A stretch of DNA of 44,640 bases. Origin: Flavobacteriaceae bacterium. Its GTDB lineage: Bacteria; Bacteroidota; Bacteroidia; Flavobacteriales; Flavobacteriaceae. Positions 41,222 through 44,640 of the stretch are shown one piece after another; positions within the stretch are counted from its first letter, which is position 1, and every line of letters begins with the position of its first letter. Where the stretch lies: positions 1 to 44,640 of the forward strand of contig PBNJ01000021.1 of NCBI GenBank assembly GCA_002723075.1, given 5' to 3'. The position numbers were made by a program, and so were the translations under genes. The notes beneath the pieces are model-generated. The model saw nothing but the letters and a program-made list of their open reading frames with translations, was not told the DNA's origin and searched no databases.

Positions 41222-42013
41222 TTAAATCTGAGATGAAGATTTACTTTCAAATCGCTGTTTTATTGTTGGGTAGTTTTTTATGATACTTTCAAAAACTGTA
41301 CGATTCACATCAATATTTGAAAACACATTTGTGCTTCTTAAAGAAAACTTTGAGGGTTTTCCAAGGTCGGGTTGACGCCAATAACCGAATGGTATAGGCG
41401 CTATTTTAGTTCCCTTTGCAACTGCTGCAGCCCAAAACCATATATCGTCTACAGTTGGCGCCAACTGCATAAACAAATCAGGCTTTAGCATTTCTTCGGA
41501 TAACGAATGGGGTGGATATAATACCCCACCAACTCCGGTTTGTAAATTTTTATAGCTTGGTTTGAAGCTGCGGCTCAATAGACTGATACGCTTATAGCAT
41601 TTCCATTTTCTGTACCTCTTATTCAATTTTATACGTCTTATACGATGCCCAATAATCGCATTGGGGTATTTCTTGTGACGGCTCAATAAGTGCTTTAGCA
41701 TATTTTTGTGATAACGTACATCGTCATCTATCGTAATTATAATGTCATTTGGAAAATCTTGTATGGCGGGAATTAACTTAGTGTATGAGCGAATGACCTG
41801 ATTGTAAAATCTAACTTCAAAAAATGTATTTAAAGTTAGTAAGTCCTCAAGATATGATGGAATTTTACCACTTGGAAACTGTTGAGCCGTCAAATAAAGC
41901 ACTATTTTGTCTGGAAGAACCGACCCTTCCAAAATAGACCTTATTGCTTGAACGCAGAAAGGCAATGCTTGAGGAAAAGAAGTTAAGGAAACAATAATTT
42001 GCTGTTTTTGCAT
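41222..42013 (-). CDS. Glycosyltransferase, GT-A type (pair 2)
   Basis: The 263-residue protein is a paralogue of the one at 39389. The openings (IIVSLTSFPQALPF vs VIVSLTSFPAAIPY), DDDVRYHKNML, TGVGGVLYPPHSLSEEM and PTVDDIWFWAAAVAKGT are nearly the same, with about half of all positions shared by eye. Downstream tails differ. It follows the second Stealth gene by 6 bases on the minus strand. The AT-rich composition matches the rest of the island. Confidence 0.82.
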   Translation of the reverse strand: MQKQQIIVSLTSFPQALPFCVQAIRSILEGSVLPDKIVLYLTAQQFPSGKIPSYLEDLLTLNTFFEVRFYNQVIRSYTKLIPAIQDFPNDIIITIDDDVRYHKNMLKHLLSRHKKYPNAIIGHRIRRIKLNKRYRKWKCYKRISLLSRSFKPSYKNLQTGVGGVLYPPHSLSEEMLKPDLFMQLAPTVDDIWFWAAAVAKGTKIAPIPFGYWRQPDLGKPSKFSLRSTNVFSNIDVNRTVFESIIKNYPTIKQRFESKSSSQI

Positions 42014-42019
42014 GGTAAA

Positions 42020-43018
42020 CTAAAGTTCAAAACTCGATTCAACTGGCAAAATACTTTCAAAAGCATTTTTAATATTTCCAATAACCTCTTCGTAATTACG
42101 GATACGAACATTGTCATTTAGACATATAAGTTTGTATGATTGGTTTCGAATTACCTGTAATGCCTTTTTTTGTTTTGGCTGTACCATGAGTGCAAACATT
42201 TTGGTATCGCTATAGGTGTTGTAAGGCGTAAAATTACCGCTACACATCTGCCAAGCACGAAATAGCTCAGGGGTATAATCGGTTACTTTACGAAATCTGT
42301 TTGCAGAAGTTTCTGTTAATTCTTTTTCGCAATGTTTCCACACATCTTCAAACATACTTTTTAAAAAGGGTTGTGCATTGTGAGGTGTACGCAACGTTAT
42401 AAATTTTGAATAAAACTTCATGACATAATTCATCCACAATTTTTTTCCGTAAATCGGGTTGTACCACTTATCGTGAAAGCGATTCATGACCTCTTTTTTA
42501 TCAAAATGCAAATTAATGAGCCTAATGTTATTCTTAATGCGTATATACCATTGTGACCAATTTGGGTTGTACTGAAAAATGGAAATATCACAGGGCAAAC
42601 CGTCTTGAAAAAATCGACTTTTATCCAGGTGATTTATAATGTAAAAATCATCATTGAAATAAACAAAATGCTCTGACAGATCAGGAATTTTATGCAAATA
42701 ACGTTCAATAACGACGGAGTTGTAGCTAGGCAAAAACTGCTCTGGAATAAAATTTTTGTGGTCAACGAGATTGATTTTTGGATGATTTTCATCTAACCAT
42801 TCAGGTTTTTGTCCACAGGTCACAAAATGGATCTTACGTACCCAAGGGGCAAATTTTTCAACGCCGCGAAACCAGAATTTCAATAAGCCGTAATCCCGAA
42901 AACGTGCCTTGGAAACAGAGTTTTTTTCATTTTCTGTTTTGTTTGAATACTTTACAAAATCACGTTGCCACTCAGCGTCATTCATATCCACCCAAGTAAT
43001 TACAAAATCTATTTCCAT
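42020..43018 (-). CDS. Stealth-family sugar-phosphate transferase (pair 2)
   Basis: The ATG at 43018 gives 332 residues. Conserved regions are CR1 IDFVITWVDMNDAEWQ, CR2 ARFRDYGLLKFWFRGVEKFAPWVRKIHFVTCGQKPEWLD with PSYNSVVIERYLHKIPDLSEHFVYFNDDFYI, CR3 TPHNAQPFLKSMFEDVWK and a CR4-like KLICLNDN. It is clearly in the same family as the protein at 40173 but much less similar to it than the two glycosyltransferases are to each other, so it may use another sugar. Earlier in-frame starts lack conservation. Confidence 0.87.
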   Translation of the reverse strand: MEIDFVITWVDMNDAEWQRDFVKYSNKTENEKNSVSKARFRDYGLLKFWFRGVEKFAPWVRKIHFVTCGQKPEWLDENHPKINLVDHKNFIPEQFLPSYNSVVIERYLHKIPDLSEHFVYFNDDFYIINHLDKSRFFQDGLPCDISIFQYNPNWSQWYIRIKNNIRLINLHFDKKEVMNRFHDKWYNPIYGKKLWMNYVMKFYSKFITLRTPHNAQPFLKSMFEDVWKHCEKELTETSANRFRKVTDYTPELFRAWQMCSGNFTPYNTYSDTKMFALMVQPKQKKALQVIRNQSYKLICLNDNVRIRNYEEVIGNIKNAFESILPVESSFEL

Positions 43019-43057
43019 AAAGTGCGTGGTCCTATAATTAGTTATGACACATCTAAA

Positions 43058-43065
43058 CAAATATA
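43058..43065 (-). promoter_or_regulatory. -7 box of the second Stealth-glycosyltransferase pair
   Basis: TATATTTG on the minus strand, 39 bases before the Stealth ATG at 43018. No -33 TTG is visible at the usual spacing. Confidence 0.45.
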
Positions 43066-43152
43066 AGTTAAATCTAAGCGTGTTTTGTTTATTTGGGAAG
43101 CCCTCTTAGCCAAAGTTTATACCTCAAACCGTAGTTTAAACTTTAAAACATA

Positions 43153-43160
43153 TATTTTTG
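43153..43160 (+). promoter_or_regulatory. -7 box of the family-92 glycosyltransferase
   Basis: TATTTTTG ends 42 bases before the ATG at 43203. A TTG start at 43158 lies within this box, so it is unlikely to be used for translation. Confidence 0.45.
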
Positions 43161-43202
43161 TTATTTACAATCGAAAAACAACAAAATTTCGGTTTGAGAT
43201 TT

Positions 43203-43997
43203 ATGTTTAAAAGGAAATATCCGTTTTATCTAACCCTTTGTGCAATTGCCAAAAACGAAGGGCGCTATTTGCAAGAATGGATTGAATACCACAAGATGTT
43301 GGGTGTTGAAAAGTTCTTTATCTATGACAACGAGAGTGCCGATAATACTCGTGAGGTATTGCAACCTTATATCGATACTAATTTAGTAAAGTACTGTTAT
43401 TTTCATGGAAAGAAAATGCAACTTAAGGCTTATGCCAACTGTGTGAGAAAGCATAAACGCCACACGAAGTATATGGGGTTTTTGGATATAGATGAATTTA
43501 TCGTACCGATCAAACACAAAACTATTCCAGATTATCTGCGTAGTTTAGGTAGGTTTTCAGGAGTTCAAATAAATTGGTTGGTTTATGGTAGTGGTGGAGC
43601 CAAAAAAAGAGAAAAAGGGTTTGTTATAGAACGGTTCAAAGACCATTCTTTTCCCGACCAGAAACTTAATCGTCATATTAAAGTGATTCTTAATCCTAGA
43701 TTGATTTTACGGTTTTTCTCGGCGCATCGACCTGTCATTTTTGGTAGATATATTGATTCTAATGGAAATATTACCAAAAAACGTTTTTGGGATAGAACAC
43801 CAGTGTCAAATCAAATACGCATTAATCATTATGCTATAAAAAGCTATGAAGAATTTTTGGAAAAACGCAGTCGTGGTAGAGCAAGGTTTGATAGAAAACG
43901 AGGTTTAGATTACTTTGACAACTACAACTTAAACGATATTAAAAACGATTCTATTATGGATAAATATGTCGTTGAATTAAAGAAAAGGATAAAGTAA
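43203..43997 (+). CDS. Glycosyltransferase, family 92 (DUF23)
   Basis: The ATG at 43203 gives 264 residues. It shows the family pattern CAIAKNEGRYLQEWIEYH, VEKFFIYDNESADNT, the metal-binding FLDIDEFI and INHYAIKSYEEFLEKRSRGRA near the end. GT92 enzymes include beta-galactosyltransferases; the bacterial members act on surface glycans, but the sugar here is unknown. It is divergent from the second Stealth gene. It belongs to the AT-rich island and is the last confident gene before tRNA-Val. Confidence 0.87.
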   Translation: MFKRKYPFYLTLCAIAKNEGRYLQEWIEYHKMLGVEKFFIYDNESADNTREVLQPYIDTNLVKYCYFHGKKMQLKAYANCVRKHKRHTKYMGFLDIDEFIVPIKHKTIPDYLRSLGRFSGVQINWLVYGSGGAKKREKGFVIERFKDHSFPDQKLNRHIKVILNPRLILRFFSAHRPVIFGRYIDSNGNITKKRFWDRTPVSNQIRINHYAIKSYEEFLEKRSRGRARFDRKRGLDYFDNYNLNDIKNDSIMDKYVVELKKRIK

Positions 43998-44075
43998 ACT
44001 GAGGTCTTAAACAAATTCTAAATTTTGCTCAAATCCCTTTTTATTATAATGAATATGAACAAATATTAAAATGAA

Positions 44076-44270
44076 ATGATTTGTATAAAGACAAAAGTCC
44101 CCAAAGAAATATGTGAAATTAATGATGAATTAAAGGCAATTTATCATAGTCATAATTCTATTTGCATATGGGTCTTTAAAACACGAGATGATAGAAATAA
44201 ATTTATGGATGAAACGATTGGAATGCTAAAAAAAGATAGGGAAGAATACTACATTTCAAATTTTCAATAA
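44076..44270 (+). CDS. Small hypothetical protein
   Basis: A 64-residue frame starts at 44076 (MICIKTKVPKEICEIN) and ends before a hairpin that suits the minus strand. It is Lys- and Glu-rich, with no signal peptide or membrane segment. No motif is recognised and no promoter is visible. It may be a small gene of the island or a chance frame in AT-rich DNA. Confidence 0.4.
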   Translation: MICIKTKVPKEICEINDELKAIYHSHNSICIWVFKTRDDRNKFMDETIGMLKKDREEYYISNFQ

Positions 44271-44294
44271 AAAACCCCAACTAAAGTTGAGGTT
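44266..44294 (-). terminator. Terminator after tRNA-Val
   Basis: The minus strand has AACCTCAACT and AGTTGGGGTT forming a 9-10-bp stem (44273-44294, one G-U pair), followed by a run of six Ts. It ends the tRNA-Val transcript. The plus strand has no T run here. Confidence 0.75.
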
Positions 44295-44301
44295 ATAAAA
44301 G

Positions 44302-44376
44302 TGGGCGCGAAGGGATTCGAACCCCTGACCCCTTGGGTGTAAACCAAGTGCTCTGAACCAACTGAGCTACGCGCCC
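44302..44376 (-). tRNA. tRNA-Val (anticodon UAC)
   Basis: The minus strand folds as a cloverleaf. The acceptor arm GGGCGCG pairs with CGCGCCC, the D arm carries GTAGCTCAG, the anticodon stem CTTGG/CCAAG encloses TTTACAC, and the T arm carries GGTTCGAATCC. Anticodon TAC reads GTA valine codons. The discriminator is A and CCA is not encoded. It borders the glycan island. No copy of its 3' end is seen elsewhere in the window. Confidence 0.95.
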
Positions 44377-44640
44377 AAAATACTGATAATCAATAAGTTA
44401 GGTTATTTTACAGAGATGCAATTTAATTGTATGAACCTTATCTGCACCTTACTTGATGTATTTTCACTAACTCAAAGACCGTAAAAGGCACGCAAATATA
44501 ATCGTTTTAGAGAACTAAGCCAATAATAGTTTTTCCTTAAATTAGTATCGCTAAATAATAGCCATAGTTTATGCTTAGAAAGGTATTTGGTGGTTTTCTG
44601 TTTTCTTCGTGTGGATATTCTATTCAGCATTAGCCTACAT
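44377..44640. other. Non-coding stretch upstream of tRNA-Val
   Basis: The 264 bases hold a promoter for tRNA-Val (next entry) and about 115 bases of leader. A possible hairpin (ATGCAATT-T-AATTGTAT, one mismatch) lies inside the leader at about 44420-44436. A 55-codon minus-strand frame crosses the promoter and reaches the window edge; I do not call it as a gene. Confidence 0.5.
44493..44523 (-). promoter_or_regulatory. Promoter of tRNA-Val
   Basis: The minus strand reads TTG (44523-44521), 20 bases, then TATATTTG (44500-44493), a perfect Bacteroidota match. It lies 116 bases before the tRNA 5' end, implying an unusually long leader that must be processed away. Confidence 0.65.

Noticed and set aside
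44302-44376. tRNA-Val as an attachment site for the glycan island
   Set aside because: No direct repeat of the tRNA 3' end and no integrase gene were seen in the island.
44472-44640. 55-codon minus-strand frame reaching the window edge
   Set aside because: It overlaps the tRNA-Val promoter, has strongly biased residues and no motif. It could be the tail of a gene outside the window, which cannot be judged.

Overview
The window looks like a chromosomal stretch from a member of the Flavobacteriia (Bacteroidota). The evidence is the set of gene neighbours (rpsU-recombinase-hpf-tRNA; yaaA-rluD-PASTA-ddl-coaD; birA/rsfS-ftsH-LUD-cdsA-psd-ACBP; aminotransferase-murB-sigma factor-Nramp-lipA), promoters of the Bacteroidota type (TTG, 19-22 bases, TAnnTTTG), the near absence of Shine-Dalgarno sites, and a strong Shine-Dalgarno in front of rpsU as the exception. 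This assignment comes from gene content only.

Layout. 1-189 is the tail of an unrecognised gene. 0.2-5.7 kb, mostly on the minus strand, holds tRNA-Thr, hpf, a Xer-type recombinase, rpsU, an acyl-CoA dehydrogenase, a broken helix-hairpin-helix gene, an alanine/sodium symporter, a PspC protein and a rhodanese lipoprotein. 5.7-6.8 kb holds marR-yceI and a 27-residue CDGSH iron-sulfur protein. 6.85-13.3 kb is a complete trpEGDCFBA operon preceded by a leader peptide with tandem Trp codons and two mutually exclusive RNA hairpins, which is textbook attenuation. 13.3-35.6 kb is housekeeping: cell wall (ddl, murB), CoA and pyrimidine synthesis (coaD, pyrE), protein quality control (ftsH, rsfS), phospholipid synthesis (cdsA, psd), biotin and lipoate attachment (birA, lipA), lipid A (lpxK) and valS. 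35.7-39.2 kb carries PEP carboxykinase and acetoacetyl-CoA ligase.

39.4-44.0 kb is a visibly more AT-rich accessory island of surface-glycan genes. Two pairs of one glycosyltransferase and one Stealth-family sugar-phosphate transferase are transcribed toward each other, followed by a family-92 glycosyltransferase, and the island ends beside tRNA-Val. The two glycosyltransferases are paralogues, so this is a duplicated module. It is the most system-like accessory content here.

Points that stand out are the trp attenuator; a set of genes whose -7 box ends only 4-8 bases before the start codon, implying leaderless or nearly leaderless mRNAs; start codons of pyrE and a Nudix gene that overlap on opposite strands; the rpsU Shine-Dalgarno; frame breaks in the helix-hairpin-helix and acyl-CoA-binding-protein genes; a zinc-ribbon family protein with no zinc cysteines; an Nramp-like transporter without the usual metal-binding motifs; and several palindromic operator candidates (marR, pckA, aminotransferase). 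I saw no CRISPR array, insertion sequence, prophage or rRNA.
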